NCBI RefSeq assembly: GCF_004358025.1
Contig: NZ_SMTL01000001.1
Coordinates: forward strand, 930,001 to 994,000
Source: Rhizobium deserti
GTDB taxonomy: Bacteria > Pseudomonadota > Alphaproteobacteria > Rhizobiales > Rhizobiaceae
DNA: 64,000 nucleotides
Reading direction: 5' to 3'
Below the pieces are notes generated by a model. That model searched no databases. It worked only from the letters and a program-made list of their open reading frames with translations, and had not been told where the DNA came from. The number at the start of each line of letters is the position of its first letter. Within the stretch, counting starts at the first letter, position 1. The translations under genes were made by a program, and so were the position numbers. Shown here one piece after another: positions 17,128-30,758 of the stretch.

Positions 17128-18015
17128 TTACAGCAGTCCCGAAACCAGCTTCTTCAGCGGGCCTTCTATCGCGGGGCGAATGTCAGGCCGCTGCAGGGCG
17201 AAGGCGAGGTTGGCAAGAATGAAGCCGTCCTTGGCGCCGCAGTCATAGGTTTCGCCCTTGAAATGGTAGGCCGCGAATTCCTGACTCTTTGCCAGCGCCA
17301 GCATGCCGTCGGTCAGCTGGATCTCGTTGCCGGCTCCGCGCTCCTGGGTTTCCAGGATCTTGAAGATCTCCGGCTGCAGGATGTAGCGGCCGTTGATGAA
17401 GAAGTTCGAAGGTGCGGTGCCCTTGGCCGGCTTCTCGACCATTTCCGTGATCTTGAAGCCGTCGCCGACCGGAGCGCCCTTTCCGACAATGCCGTATTTA
17501 TGAGCCTGGTCAGGATCGCATTCCTCGACGGCAAGCACGTTCCCGCCTGTCTGGCCGTAGAGATCGACCATGCCGGCAAGGCAGCTCTTTTCCGACGACA
17601 TGATCATGTCCGGCAACAGAACGGCGAAGGGCTCGTTGCCGACGATGTCGCGGGCGCACCAGACCGCGTGGCCGAGACCAAGCGGAACCTGCTGGCGGGT
17701 GAAGCTGGCCGTGCCGGCCTTCGGCAGGATATGCGACAGAAGCGTTAGCTCAGCATTCTTGTTGCGCTCGCGCAGCATCTGTTCGAGTTCGTACTGGATA
17801 TCGAAATAGTCTTCGATGACGCCCTTGCCGCGGCCGGTGACAAAAACAAAGTGCTCGATGCCCGCTTCGGCGGCTTCATCCACCACATACTGGATGACAG
17901 GCTTGTCGACGACAGTCAGCATCTCCTTCGGCACCGCCTTTGTCGCGGGGAGGAAGCGGGTCCCGAGACCAGCGACCGGGAAGACGGCTTTGCGAATTTT
18001 TCGTTGCTCTGACAC
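17128..18015 (-). CDS. galU: UTP-glucose-1-phosphate uridylyltransferase
   Basis: A 295-residue nucleotidyltransferase (called exoN in exopolysaccharide loci of rhizobia) that makes UDP-glucose from UTP and glucose 1-phosphate. Signature segments are [20 protein letters not shown] with [11 protein letters not shown], the metal/nucleotide segment [37 protein letters not shown], and [13 protein letters not shown]. The GTG at 18015 is chosen: AGGAGG lies five bases upstream, while the nearby ATG at 18019 is out of frame. The product feeds EPS, LPS and periplasmic glucans, and links metabolically to the pgm and glg genes at the end of the window. Confidence 0.95.
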   Translation of the reverse strand: MSEQRKIRKAVFPVAGLGTRFLPATKAVPKEMLTVVDKPVIQYVVDEAAEAGIEHFVFVTGRGKGVIEDYFDIQYELEQMLRERNKNAELTLLSHILPKAGTASFTRQQVPLGLGHAVWCARDIVGNEPFAVLLPDMIMSSEKSCLAGMVDLYGQTGGNVLAVEECDPDQAHKYGIVGKGAPVGDGFKITEMVEKPAKGTAPSNFFINGRYILQPEIFKILETQERGAGNEIQLTDGMLALAKSQEFAAYHFKGETYDCGAKDGFILANLAFALQRPDIRPAIEGPLKKLVSGLL

Positions 18016-18191
18016 TCATGCCTCCTGAAGCACTTCATTGTGCGGATCTTGATCCGTAAGGGTTCTTATCCGCCATTTGCCACCGTTTCGCAAAGGGCTG
18101 CACCCGGCGGCTTTTCTATGGTAAAGAATTTGTTGACCCAATCCTGTTATGACATCGTTAAGCCGCATCCCGGTCTCGCCTTTCGGGCCTG

Positions 18192-19436
18192 ATGATAAAA
18201 ATGGACACGACTACGATGACGATATTCCGCACCAAACGTTTCCGCGGGTTTGTTTTCAGCTTCGCTGCCGGGCTTGCCGCAGCGATCAGCCCGATAGATG
18301 CCCAGGCAGATGCCGGTTTCAAGACGTGGGTGGCAAAATTCTACGAGACGGCCGCAAAGAGCGGCATCAGCCGGTCCACCTACGACAAGGCCTTTGCCGG
18401 CGTCACCGGACCGGACGAGGAAGTTCTGGAGAAGGCAGCCTACCAGCCCGAATTCAAGTCGAAGATCTGGGACTATCTCGATTCGCGCGTCAATCCCTAT
18501 ACGGTGCGCATCGGCCGCGAAATGGCCGCCAAGCATCACGGCACGCTGGCGGCACTGGAACGGCATTACGGCGTCGACCGCAATATTCTTCTGGCCATCT
18601 GGTCAATGGAATCCAACTATGGCGCCGTTCTGGAAAAGCCCGACCGGCTGCATCATGTGCCGCAGGCCCTGGCGACCCTCGCTTGGGCCGATCAAAGCCG
18701 CGCGAAATTTGCCCGTGCGCAGCTCATTGCCGCGCTGAAGATCCTGCAGTCGGGGGATATCAGTGCAAAGCACCTGACCGGATCCTGGGCCGGCGCCATG
18801 GGCCACACCCAGTTCATCCCGACCAGTTACCTGCTTTACGCGGTCGACGCGGACGGAAACGGCAAGCGCGATATCTGGAATTCGGTACCCGATGCGCTGG
18901 CCACGTCCGCCAATCTGCTGGCCAAGAACGGCTGGCAGGCCGGCAGGACCTGGGGCTATGAAGCGGTGACCCCGGCGGCCGGCGGCCGCTACGAAGGACA
19001 AACCAAGACGCTGGCCGAATGGGCAAAGCTCGGCTTTCAGCGTCCCGACGGCAAGGCGTTTCCGCGAGGCGGTGACCGGGCGACGCTGAAGCTCATGGCA
19101 GGTGCGGAAGGTCCCGCCTTCCTGATGTTGTCGAACTTCTTCACCATCAAGCGCTATAATGCAGCCGACAGCTATGCGCTGGCCGTTGGCTTGCTTGCGG
19201 ATGAAATTGCCGGCCACGGCGGCGTCCAGCAGGATTGGCCGCGGCCTCACGGCACTCTCGACATCAAGGAAAAGTTCGAACTGCAGACCCGGATGAAGGC
19301 GCTTGGCTATTACGAAGGTGAAGTCGACGGCAATTTCGGCTCCGGCTCGAAGGCCGCCATTTCAACAATCCAGCAGCGCCTGGGCATGCAGCCGAACGGC
19401 GAGCCTTCCCAGAAGCTGCTCCAAGCCTTGCGTTGA
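18192..19436 (+). CDS. Lytic murein transglycosylase, MltB type, with peptidoglycan-binding domain
   Basis: A 414-residue exported enzyme. The signal peptide is about residues 1-40 (cleavage near AQA-D). The SLT_2/MltB catalytic domain (about 43-345) has WVAKFYETAAKSGISRSTY, ILLAIWSMESNYG with the catalytic Glu, and GSWAGAMGHTQFIPTSYLLY. A peptidoglycan_binding_1 module (about 350-410) has LQTRMKALGYYEGEVDGNFG and AISTIQQRLGM. It cleaves glycan strands to 1,6-anhydromuropeptides. An SGNH-fold exported protein starts 26 bp downstream, so the two may form an envelope operon. Confidence 0.94.
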   Translation: MIKMDTTTMTIFRTKRFRGFVFSFAAGLAAAISPIDAQADAGFKTWVAKFYETAAKSGISRSTYDKAFAGVTGPDEEVLEKAAYQPEFKSKIWDYLDSRVNPYTVRIGREMAAKHHGTLAALERHYGVDRNILLAIWSMESNYGAVLEKPDRLHHVPQALATLAWADQSRAKFARAQLIAALKILQSGDISAKHLTGSWAGAMGHTQFIPTSYLLYAVDADGNGKRDIWNSVPDALATSANLLAKNGWQAGRTWGYEAVTPAAGGRYEGQTKTLAEWAKLGFQRPDGKAFPRGGDRATLKLMAGAEGPAFLMLSNFFTIKRYNAADSYALAVGLLADEIAGHGGVQQDWPRPHGTLDIKEKFELQTRMKALGYYEGEVDGNFGSGSKAAISTIQQRLGMQPNGEPSQKLLQALR

Positions 19437-19461
19437 CAACAAGCCACGGCGGCGCCACATC

Positions 19462-20763
19462 ATGGTTGAGACGCCATCAGGCGTGCGTGACGCCGGAGGT
19501 TTGAGACGCGTGCAGAAAACAGGGCAATATGGAAGGCTGGTTCGCCTCCTTCTTCTGTTTATGGCGCTGGCGATCGCCTTGCCCATCCAAACTGGGCCGG
19601 CATCGGCTCAGGAAGGCCAGCGGCGCAACCTCCTCGATATGTTCTTCGGCGACCGTCCTCGTTATGAGCGTTATCCGCGGTACGAACCGCGATATGAGCC
19701 GCGTTACCAGCCACGGTATGAGCCGCGTTACGAGCGAGGCAGCCGCTACGACCCCCGGAACGGTTCGATCATCGAAGCGCCCGCTCGGCCGCCCCGCCGC
19801 AGCACGGTTAGAGCTTCCACGCCTCGGGAACCGCAGCCTGCAGCACCACTGAAAGCCGAGCCGGCAGCCAAACTAGAGGATGCGCGCAAAGTGCTGGTGG
19901 TCGGCGATTTCCTCGCCGGCGGCGTTGGATCGGAACTTGAAACCGCTTTCGAAAGCTCGCCGGGAGTTTCCATCGTCGAGCGCAGCAATGGCTCGTCCGG
20001 TCTGGTGCGCACCGATCATTTCGACTGGCTGGCGGCGTTGCCAGGCATGATCGACGAGGTCAAGCCGGCAGTCGTCGTCGTCATGCTCGGCGCCAATGAC
20101 CGTCAGCAGATGTCGATCGGAGACAACAAGGAAAAGTTCCGCAGCGATGGCTGGTTCACCGAATACCAGAACCGGGTCACGCAGTTTGCCAGCGCTGTCA
20201 CATCGCGGAAGATCCCCCTGCTCTGGGTCGGCCTGCCGGCCTTCCAGTCCCCTGCGCTGACAGCAGACGCGGTGACGCTCAATGCACTCTACCGTGCCCA
20301 GGTTGAAAAGGCGGGCGGCGAATTTGTCGATGTCTGGGACGGCTTCGTTGACGAGGAAGGCAAATTCGTCGTGACCGGATCGGACATCAACGGCCAGCAG
20401 GTCCGGCTGCGCGGTTCCGACGGCATCACATTCACAAAAGCAGGCAAGCGCAAGCTGGCATTTTACGTCGAACGGCTTGCCCGCAGACATTTGGGCGACA
20501 TGGCCAGCGCCGATCTCCTCAGCCTCGACCCCGGCAGCCTGCCCACGCTTTCGATGACGCCGTCTCCGTCAGACACGGCCGTTCCCACCCAGCCGATCAG
20601 CCTTGTTGATCCTGACTTGGACGGCGGAAGCGAACTGCTCGGCGCCACCCCGCCGCCTGCTGTTCTGGCCGAAACACCACGTGACAAGCTGGTGAAGCGG
20701 GGCGAACTGCCGGAGCCGCCGGCAGGACGAATCGACAATTACCGGGTAGAGGCTACGCAGTAA
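19462..20763 (+). CDS. DUF459 SGNH-hydrolase-fold exported protein, catalytic residues not conserved
   Basis: A 433-residue protein beginning at the ATG after the transglycosylase stop. A signal sequence lies at about residues 28-52 (LLLLFMALAIALPIQTG, cleavage near ASA-Q). A Tyr/Arg-rich tandem repeat follows (about 67-92), then an SGNH-like domain (about 140-345). SGNH block I normally reads GDS but here reads VVGDFLAGGVG, with no Ser. Block III is normal (MLGANDRQ). Block V, usually DGxHFT, reads DGITFTKAG, with His replaced by Thr. So Ser and His both look lost. The Pro/Ser-rich C-terminus is probably disordered. A binding or accessory role at the cell wall seems more likely than hydrolysis. 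Confidence 0.85.
   Translation: MVETPSGVRDAGGLRRVQKTGQYGRLVRLLLLFMALAIALPIQTGPASAQEGQRRNLLDMFFGDRPRYERYPRYEPRYEPRYQPRYEPRYERGSRYDPRNGSIIEAPARPPRRSTVRASTPREPQPAAPLKAEPAAKLEDARKVLVVGDFLAGGVGSELETAFESSPGVSIVERSNGSSGLVRTDHFDWLAALPGMIDEVKPAVVVVMLGANDRQQMSIGDNKEKFRSDGWFTEYQNRVTQFASAVTSRKIPLLWVGLPAFQSPALTADAVTLNALYRAQVEKAGGEFVDVWDGFVDEEGKFVVTGSDINGQQVRLRGSDGITFTKAGKRKLAFYVERLARRHLGDMASADLLSLDPGSLPTLSMTPSPSDTAVPTQPISLVDPDLDGGSELLGATPPPAVLAETPRDKLVKRGELPEPPAGRIDNYRVEATQ
19660..19737 (+). repeat. In-frame RYEP-type tandem repeat
   Basis: About six degenerate 12-bp units encode RYER-YP-RYEP-RYEP-RYQP-RYEP-RYER inside the DUF459 gene. It is a coding microsatellite placed between signal peptide and domain. 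Copy number could vary by slippage without frameshift. The net positive, aromatic repeat might bind acidic polymers; that is inference. Confidence 0.85.
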
Positions 20764-20798
20764 GATCTGCCGGATACCGGTGGGTACAATCGCTATTT

Positions 20799-21266
20799 TC
20801 AGCCAAGATCGAGAATTCGTCGCGCTCTCGCCGCTCCCTCTTCATGTTTGACACGATCCACAAAAGCCCGCGCGCGGGGAATGGCATTGTGGAGATACTG
20901 ATCCGGCCCCAGCATCTTGCGGCGGTTCAATTCGCCAGTGTCGAGAAGGTCGAAATCGACCACTTCGATGTCGCATTGCCAGCCCGGATAGTGCTCCAAC
21001 CAGCCTTTGGCATGATGCTTCAGTAGCCGTTCCCGACACGAGTAGCCGTGATAGTCGAAGGCAATGATACCATCGGTGACATAGGCATGGGCACCTGCAA
21101 AGCCTTCAACCGGAATGATACGCTCGGCATAAAATCGCCGGAACGGCGGATGTCGAAGAAATACGCCTGCTAGAATATGGCAGGCACCATATCCGAAGAA
21201 GATCCGGTCGGGCAGAGCCCACCGCCTCACCGGATCCTTCTTGATACCGTGCTTCAGGATGTACAT
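20799..21266 (-). CDS. Conserved hypothetical protein
   Basis: About 155 residues from the ATG at 21266 ([20 protein letters not shown]). A TTG 57 bases upstream would add 19 residues. No signal peptide or membrane helix. Distinct segments are [57 protein letters not shown] and FLHDA-like [13 protein letters not shown] near the end. I recall similar unannotated proteins in rhizobia but know no function. The DYHGYS and GACHIL segments look like conserved, possibly catalytic or metal-binding blocks. It stands alone between the DUF459 gene (convergent) and gltD. Confidence 0.65.
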   Translation of the reverse strand: MYILKHGIKKDPVRRWALPDRIFFGYGACHILAGVFLRHPPFRRFYAERIIPVEGFAGAHAYVTDGIIAFDYHGYSCRERLLKHHAKGWLEHYPGWQCDIEVVDFDLLDTGELNRRKMLGPDQYLHNAIPRARAFVDRVKHEEGAARARRILDLG

Positions 21267-21371
21267 TCGACGGAGGCTGGGCCGATTCTCGGCAGCAGTC
21301 AAACCAGATCCAGAAATGAGCAAGACCCTTTCCCAGGAGGAAAGAACCTTGAATAGCCAAACTGCGGAGAT

Positions 21372-22826
21372 TTACCGCGGCAGGACCGAGCTTCCCATCA
21401 GAGCCTCGTCGATGGCGCGGGCCGCCTGGCGGCCCTCGCGGATCGCCCAGACGACCAGCGACTGGCCGCGGCGCACGTCACCGGCGGTCCAGAACTTGTC
21501 GATTGAAGTCCGATAGTCCTTGTCGTTGGCAACGACATTGGTGGAGCCGCGGCGGTCGACGTTGAGCGTCAGCTTGCCCTCGAGTTCGGACAACACGCCT
21601 TCCGTCATTGGGCCGGAAAAGCCGATCGCGATGAAGGCGAGGTCCGCCTTGATGATGAAATCCGTGCCGGCGATTGGCTGGCGGCGCTCGTCCACTTCGC
21701 AGCAGCGCACTCCGGTCAGTTGACCATCTTCGCCGACGAATTCCAGCGTCGCCACCTGGAACTCGCGGATTGCGCCTTCCGCCTGGGAAGACGAGGTGCG
21801 CATCTTGGTGGCCCAGAAGGGCCAGACCGCGAGCTTGTCTTCCTTTTCCGGCGGCTGCGGACGGATGTCCAGCTGGGTCACCTTGACCGCACCCTGACGG
21901 AAGGCCGTGCCGACGCAGTCCGACGCCGTATCGCCGCCGCCGACAACCACGACATGCTTGGCTCCGGCCAGGATCGGATCGGCCGGCCAGGCGACACTGT
22001 CGATGTTCTCGCGGCCGAGTCGGCGGTTCTGCTGCACCAGGTAAGGCATGGCGTCATAAACGCCGTTGAGATCGACACCCGGAATGCCAGCCGGACGAGG
22101 CGTTTCCGATCCGCCGCAGTACAGCACCGCGTCATGTTCCGCGAGAAGCTGTTCGACCGGCATGTCGACACCGACATTGACGCCCGTATGGAAGGTGACG
22201 CCCTCGCCGGTCATCTGTTCGACGCGGCGGTCGATGAAGTTCTTCTCCATCTTGAAATCAGGGATGCCGTAGCGCAGCAGGCCGCCCGCCTTGCTCTCGC
22301 GCTCAAAAACATGCACCTCGTGCCCGGCGCGGCCGAGCTGCTGGGCGGCCGCCATGCCGGCTGGACCGGAGCCGATGACAGCCACCTTCCTGCCGGTCTT
22401 CACCGTCGCCGGCTGCGGCGCGATGAAGCCGAGCTCATAAGCCTTGTCGGCAATCGCCTGCTCGATCGTCTTGATCGTCACCGGCGCGTCTTCGAGGTTC
22501 AGCGTGCACGCCTCCTCGCAGGGAGCGGGGCAGACGCGGCCGGTGAATTCGGGAAAATTGTTGGTGGAGTGGAGGTTGCGGATCGCCTCCTCCCACTTGT
22601 TGTTGTAGACGAGGTCGTTCCAGTCCGGGATCTGGTTATGCACCGGGCAGCCGGTCGGGCCGTGGCAATACGGGATGCCACAGTCCATGCAGCGCGCCGC
22701 CTGTTTCGTTACTTCCGGATCCGACATCGGGATCGTGAATTCGCGGAAATGCCGGATGCGATCGGAGGCCGGCTGGTACTTCGCCACCTGCCGGTCGATT
22801 TCCATGAAACCTGTAACCTTGCCCAT
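21372..22826 (-). CDS. gltD: Glutamate synthase (NADPH) small subunit
   Basis: A 484-residue beta subunit of NADPH-GOGAT. It passes electrons from NADPH through FAD to the large subunit, which makes glutamate from 2-oxoglutarate and glutamine. The N-terminal cysteine clusters [20 protein letters not shown] and [12 protein letters not shown] bind 4Fe-4S centres. The FAD motif [19 protein letters not shown] and NADPH motif [20 protein letters not shown] are present. The C-terminal [20 protein letters not shown] is typical. It lies downstream of gltB but is separated from it by the vapBC pair, with all four genes in the same direction. Confidence 0.97.
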   Translation of the reverse strand: MGKVTGFMEIDRQVAKYQPASDRIRHFREFTIPMSDPEVTKQAARCMDCGIPYCHGPTGCPVHNQIPDWNDLVYNNKWEEAIRNLHSTNNFPEFTGRVCPAPCEEACTLNLEDAPVTIKTIEQAIADKAYELGFIAPQPATVKTGRKVAVIGSGPAGMAAAQQLGRAGHEVHVFERESKAGGLLRYGIPDFKMEKNFIDRRVEQMTGEGVTFHTGVNVGVDMPVEQLLAEHDAVLYCGGSETPRPAGIPGVDLNGVYDAMPYLVQQNRRLGRENIDSVAWPADPILAGAKHVVVVGGGDTASDCVGTAFRQGAVKVTQLDIRPQPPEKEDKLAVWPFWATKMRTSSSQAEGAIREFQVATLEFVGEDGQLTGVRCCEVDERRQPIAGTDFIIKADLAFIAIGFSGPMTEGVLSELEGKLTLNVDRRGSTNVVANDKDYRTSIDKFWTAGDVRRGQSLVVWAIREGRQAARAIDEALMGSSVLPR

Positions 22827-22852
22827 ACTTGTACCCCTAATTCGTCCCGCCG

Positions 22853-23248
22853 CTACCGCAGCCAGTTCTCGATCTTCAGTCCCGGCACCCGGGAAAACTC
22901 ACGTTCATTGTCCGTCACCAGGATCGCATCCAAGGCAAGCGCATGGGCGGCGATCCAAAGATCATTGGGACCGATGTTCTTTCCCTGTCTCAACGCCAGC
23001 CGGACTTCGGCATATCGCTGATCACCTGGCAGATTGAGAGGCGCCACATAAAGCCGCCGCGTCACCGCGGATACCTTTTTTGCCAGCTCCTCCGACCCGT
23101 TCTTTTCAACGCCGTACCAAATCTCACCATGGGTGATGATGCTGATGAAGGCGTTCTCCTCTCCCACTTCGAGCAGTCGTTCAAGCACCTTTCCACGAGG
23201 GTCCCTCACGATCGCCGAGACGATGTTGGTATCGAGCATGAACGGCAT
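22853..23248 (-). CDS. vapC: PIN-domain toxin, VapC family
   Basis: A 131-residue PIN-domain ribonuclease. Acidic active-site positions are seen in FMLDTNIVSAIVRDP (Asp6), ITHGEIWYGVEK (Glu) and PNDLWIAAHALALDAILVTDNEREFSR (cited in parts; Asp of NDLWI and of VTDNE). The usual product is an endoribonuclease that cleaves tRNA or rRNA. The start overlaps the antitoxin stop by one base (TGATG), a coupling typical of TA pairs. It sits 26 bp before the gltD start. Confidence 0.88.
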   Translation of the reverse strand: MPFMLDTNIVSAIVRDPRGKVLERLLEVGEENAFISIITHGEIWYGVEKNGSEELAKKVSAVTRRLYVAPLNLPGDQRYAEVRLALRQGKNIGPNDLWIAAHALALDAILVTDNEREFSRVPGLKIENWLR

Positions 23249-23520
23249 CAGAACTCGACTTCACGGAGCGGCGCAAGATCGTCATCATCCGCGACGAAAT
23301 CCTCTCCACGCCAGGCTTCCGCCCGTTTGAGATACTCGATCAAGCCTGCGGTCACCGCTGTCCGCATCAGTATAGATCCATCCGGCTGCTTCACCAAAAC
23401 GGCGCGATCGCCTTCGAACTCGAACTCTTTCGGTATCCGAACCGCCCGGCTTCGACCATTCTTGAAGATGGCGACGACAACCTCGCCACCTTCACCAGTG
23501 TCTTTTACATGCTCGTTCAT
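23248..23520 (-). CDS. vapB: AbrB-type antitoxin, VapB family
   Basis: A 90-residue antitoxin. The N-terminal swapped-hairpin DNA-binding fold is seen in VVVAIFKNGRSRAVRIPKEF, EFEGDRAVLV and GSILMR. The acidic C-terminal tail (FVADDDDLAPLREVEF) would bind the toxin. I prefer the ATG at 23520, with GGGG upstream, because the earlier ATG at 23541 lies inside the candidate operator palindrome. Expected to repress its own promoter together with VapC. Confidence 0.85.
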   Translation of the reverse strand: MNEHVKDTGEGGEVVVAIFKNGRSRAVRIPKEFEFEGDRAVLVKQPDGSILMRTAVTAGLIEYLKRAEAWRGEDFVADDDDLAPLREVEF

Positions 23521-23539
23521 GTCAGGCCCCATCTTTGCC

Positions 23540-23556
23540 ATATGCCATCAGCATAT
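23540..23556. promoter_or_regulatory. Candidate vapBC operator palindrome
   Basis: ATATGC (23540-23545), CATCA, GCATAT (23551-23556): a perfect 6-bp inverted repeat directly upstream of vapB. VapB/FitA-type AbrB antitoxins bind such ATATGC-like palindromes. It suggests an autonomous promoter in the 58-bp gltB-vapB gap. Confidence 0.6.
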
Positions 23557-23578
23557 CACGCAGATGAAGCTTGTCGAC

Positions 23579-28297
<4,719 letters not shown>

Positions 28298-28755
28298 CGT
28301 CATTCCTCCTGTTCGCCGCCTCATCATTGGGCGGCAAGGTGGCTCTCTATTGTCTCTTCCGGATGACAGGAGCGCTCCTGAATTCCGGTCACGCAATCGT
28401 ACCGAACTGCAGCCACCAACCGCAGCATAACGCGGATCGGCACAACAATCAGTCGCAAACGACCGCACCACACGCGTGTTTTGCGGAAATTAGGACAGTA
28501 TAGATGACCTAATTTCCATTTTCTATGACACGGAATGAGATGATTAACAAGAGCCCACGCTACAAAAGGAAGGCAAGCTGCGACAGTTGATTGCCCGCGT
28601 GCCGTACGCGACGAAATTTTATTACGGCCCAGGCGCGTTGGCGTGAAGTTGATTGCTGCAGCGGTAGGGCCGGCAACGAGATCTAGCTTTACGGTTGAAT
28701 GGACCCGCAAAACTCTTAATCTGCGCTCCTCTCCAGACCTCATCCAGGTGAATGT
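28298..28755. other. Divergent gltB/ltaE intergenic region
   Basis: 458 bp between two divergent starts, without a convincing gene. It must hold promoters for both. The main visible element is the palindrome at 28485-28517. AT-richer stretches flank it (AAATTAGG, CCTAATTTCC, AAATTTTATTAC near 28614-28624). No NtrC-type TGCAC-GTGCA box was seen. Confidence 0.5.
28485..28517. promoter_or_regulatory. Perfect 10-bp inverted repeat upstream of gltB
   Basis: GGAAATTAGG (28485-28494) and CCTAATTTCC (28508-28517) are exact inverted copies with a 13-base spacer. The centre-to-centre distance is 23 bp, about two helical turns. It lies about 190 bp before gltB and 240 bp before the divergent threonine aldolase gene. 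It is a strong candidate operator for a dimeric or tetrameric regulator. The spacer is AT-rich and not terminator-like: no U-run on either strand. The regulator is not identifiable by eye. Confidence 0.6.
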
Positions 28756-29808
28756 ATGTTCTTCGCTTCCGATAACTGGGCCGGTGCCCATTCCGCCATC
28801 AATGACCGCCTCTCAAAAGAATCGACTCGTTTTGCCGCTGCCTATGGAAACAGCGAACTCGACAAGAGCGTCGAAGAGCGCTTCAACGAGATTTTCGAAC
28901 GCGAGGTTTCGGTTTACTTCGTGTCTACCGGCACGGCCGCCAATTCCTTGTCGCTCGCCAGCATTGCACGCGTCGGCGGCGTTGTCTTTGCACATTCCGA
29001 AGCCCATGTAATCGAGGATGAATGCGGCGCTCCGGACTTCTTCTCCGGCATGCGTATGGTGGGCGTCGAAGGCGCAGGCGGCAAGATCGATCCGGCCAGG
29101 CTGAAGGCGCGGATTGCCGGCTTTCCTCAGGATGCACTGCATCACGGGCGCGCCGCCGCCGTTACCATGACCCAGGCGACCGAGACCGGCACGATCTACT
29201 CCCTCAATGAAATTGAAGCCATCGTCAGGATCGCCAAGGACAATGACCTGCCGGTTCATATGGACGGCGCCCGTTTCGCCAATGCGCTTGTCGCTCTCGG
29301 AGCGACGCCGGCGGAAATGACCTGGAAGCGCGGCGTCGATGTGCTCTCCTTCGGCGGCACCAAGAACGGCTGCTGGTGCGCCGAAGCAATCGTCTTCTTC
29401 AACCCGGAGCTCGCCAAAGAGTTTGCCTATATCCGTAAGCGCTCGGCGCAGCTCTTCTCCAAGACCCGTTTCATCTCGGCCCAGTTTGAGGCTTATCTGC
29501 AGGACGATCTGTGGCTCGATCTCGCCGGCCACGCCAACGCCATGGCCACCCGCCTGCGAGCTGGGATCGGCGCACTCAACAGCGCCCGCCTCGCCTGGGA
29601 GACCACGTCCAATGAGGTCTTTGCCGTGCTCAGCAAGGCATCCGCCGATGCCGCCAAGGAGAAAGGCTCGGCATTCTACGACTGGCCGGTGCCGCTGACC
29701 ATGCCCGACCTCGTCGCAGAAGATGAAGTGCTGATCCGTCTCGTCACCAGCTTTGCGACGACGCAGGAGGATGTCGACCAGTTCCTGTCGATCTGCGCCG
29801 CTGCCTGA
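28756..29808 (+). CDS. ltaE: Low-specificity L-threonine aldolase
   Basis: A 350-residue PLP-dependent aldolase that splits threonine or allo-threonine into glycine and acetaldehyde. Segments include FASDNWAGAHSAINDRL near the start, FVSTGTAANSLSLASIARVG, HSEAHVIEDECGAPDFFSGM, PVHMDGARFANALVALG with the PLP-contacting Asp, and SFGGTKNGCWCAEA with the PLP lysine at about residue 203. AGGTG lies upstream of the ATG. Full length. Its divergence from gltB could mean shared nitrogen or amino-acid control through the palindrome between them. Confidence 0.93.
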   Translation: MFFASDNWAGAHSAINDRLSKESTRFAAAYGNSELDKSVEERFNEIFEREVSVYFVSTGTAANSLSLASIARVGGVVFAHSEAHVIEDECGAPDFFSGMRMVGVEGAGGKIDPARLKARIAGFPQDALHHGRAAAVTMTQATETGTIYSLNEIEAIVRIAKDNDLPVHMDGARFANALVALGATPAEMTWKRGVDVLSFGGTKNGCWCAEAIVFFNPELAKEFAYIRKRSAQLFSKTRFISAQFEAYLQDDLWLDLAGHANAMATRLRAGIGALNSARLAWETTSNEVFAVLSKASADAAKEKGSAFYDWPVPLTMPDLVAEDEVLIRLVTSFATTQEDVDQFLSICAAA

Positions 29809-29814
29809 CGAGGC

Positions 29815-30681
29815 TCAGCCCGACACAGGCTGAGGTCCGATCCGCTTCGCGATCAGGCTGGAAAGAGCGTCGACCAGTGCGGCATCCGCGCCACGCCTTG
29901 CGACAAGGACGAACTCTACGTCATCCAATACCGGCAGCCGGTCTGCCGGTATCTCCTTCAAGCCTTCCGGAGCCATGCTGCGCGGCTGCACCAGCACGCC
30001 CATGCCGGCCCGTGCGGCGGCAGTCAGCCCGCTCAGGCTGCCGCAAGTGCAGACGATCCGCCACGCCATCTTCTCCCGATCGAGCGCTTCCTGGGCAACC
30101 CTTCGGGTGATAGAAGGCGGCGGAAAGGCAATCAGAGGCAAAGCCTGCGAGCGCGACAGAATGATTTCAGGGTCGCGCGCAAGCCAGACCAGCGGCTCGC
30201 GGTAAAGAAGCCGGCCATGCGTTTCGCCGATATGCCGCTTTGCCAGAACTAGGTCTAGATCGCCAATATCCTGCATCTGATAAAGGACCGCCGACAGCGC
30301 GACGGTCAGCTCGAGATCGACCAGCGGATGTAGCCGGATGAAGTCTTCGAGGATGGCAGTCAGCCGGCTCGCCACCACATCCTCCGAAACGCCGAGCCTG
30401 AGCTTGCCCCTGAGCCGGCTTTCCCCGAACAGCGCCGTCACCTTGCCGTTCAGATCCAGCATGCCTCGCGCATAGCCCAGCAGCGCCTCCCCCTCCGCCG
30501 TCAGCCTGACCTGGTGCGTATCGCGCGTCACCAGCCTTCGGCCCAGCAACTTCTCCAGTCGCTGGATGTGCTGCGTCACGGTGGACTGGCCAAGCCCAAG
30601 CCGCGCTGCAGCCGTTGTAAAGCTGCCGGTTTCATGGAGCATCAGGAAGCTGTCGAGATGATACAGGTTCAGCACGATCAT
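29815..30681 (-). CDS. LysR-family transcriptional regulator
   Basis: A 288-residue LysR regulator. Helix-turn-helix at about residues 5-62 (LDSFLMLHETGSFTTAAARL, GLGQSTVTQHIQRLEKLLGR, RLTAEGEALLGYA). The effector-binding domain starts at about 90 (LRGKLRLGVSEDVVASRLTA). The sequence GDLDLVLAKRHIGETHGRLL and later segments resemble the AaeR/NodD-unrelated group whose members sit beside transporter genes. It is divergent from the symporter gene at 30759, with only 77 bp between starts, so the transporter is the likely target. CCTTGAT at 30685-30691 and ATCAAGG at 30744-30750 are inverted copies flanking this gap. Confidence 0.92.
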   Translation of the reverse strand: MIVLNLYHLDSFLMLHETGSFTTAAARLGLGQSTVTQHIQRLEKLLGRRLVTRDTHQVRLTAEGEALLGYARGMLDLNGKVTALFGESRLRGKLRLGVSEDVVASRLTAILEDFIRLHPLVDLELTVALSAVLYQMQDIGDLDLVLAKRHIGETHGRLLYREPLVWLARDPEIILSRSQALPLIAFPPPSITRRVAQEALDREKMAWRIVCTCGSLSGLTAAARAGMGVLVQPRSMAPEGLKEIPADRLPVLDDVEFVLVARRGADAALVDALSSLIAKRIGPQPVSG

Positions 30682-30758
30682 GATCCTTGATAACTGTTAG
30701 TGTTTGCATCCCGCTTCGTGATAAGCGACAGATCCAGCATTAAATCAAGGAACAAGTC

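Noticed and set aside
19660..19737. Possible CRISPR or satellite array
   Set aside because: Units are about 12 bp with no spacers and keep the reading frame of the DUF459 gene; a coding repeat.
28324..28791. 155-codon minus-strand frame spanning the gltB/ltaE intergenic region
   Set aside because: It crosses the palindrome and overlaps the ltaE start, with no ribosome site and random-looking composition.
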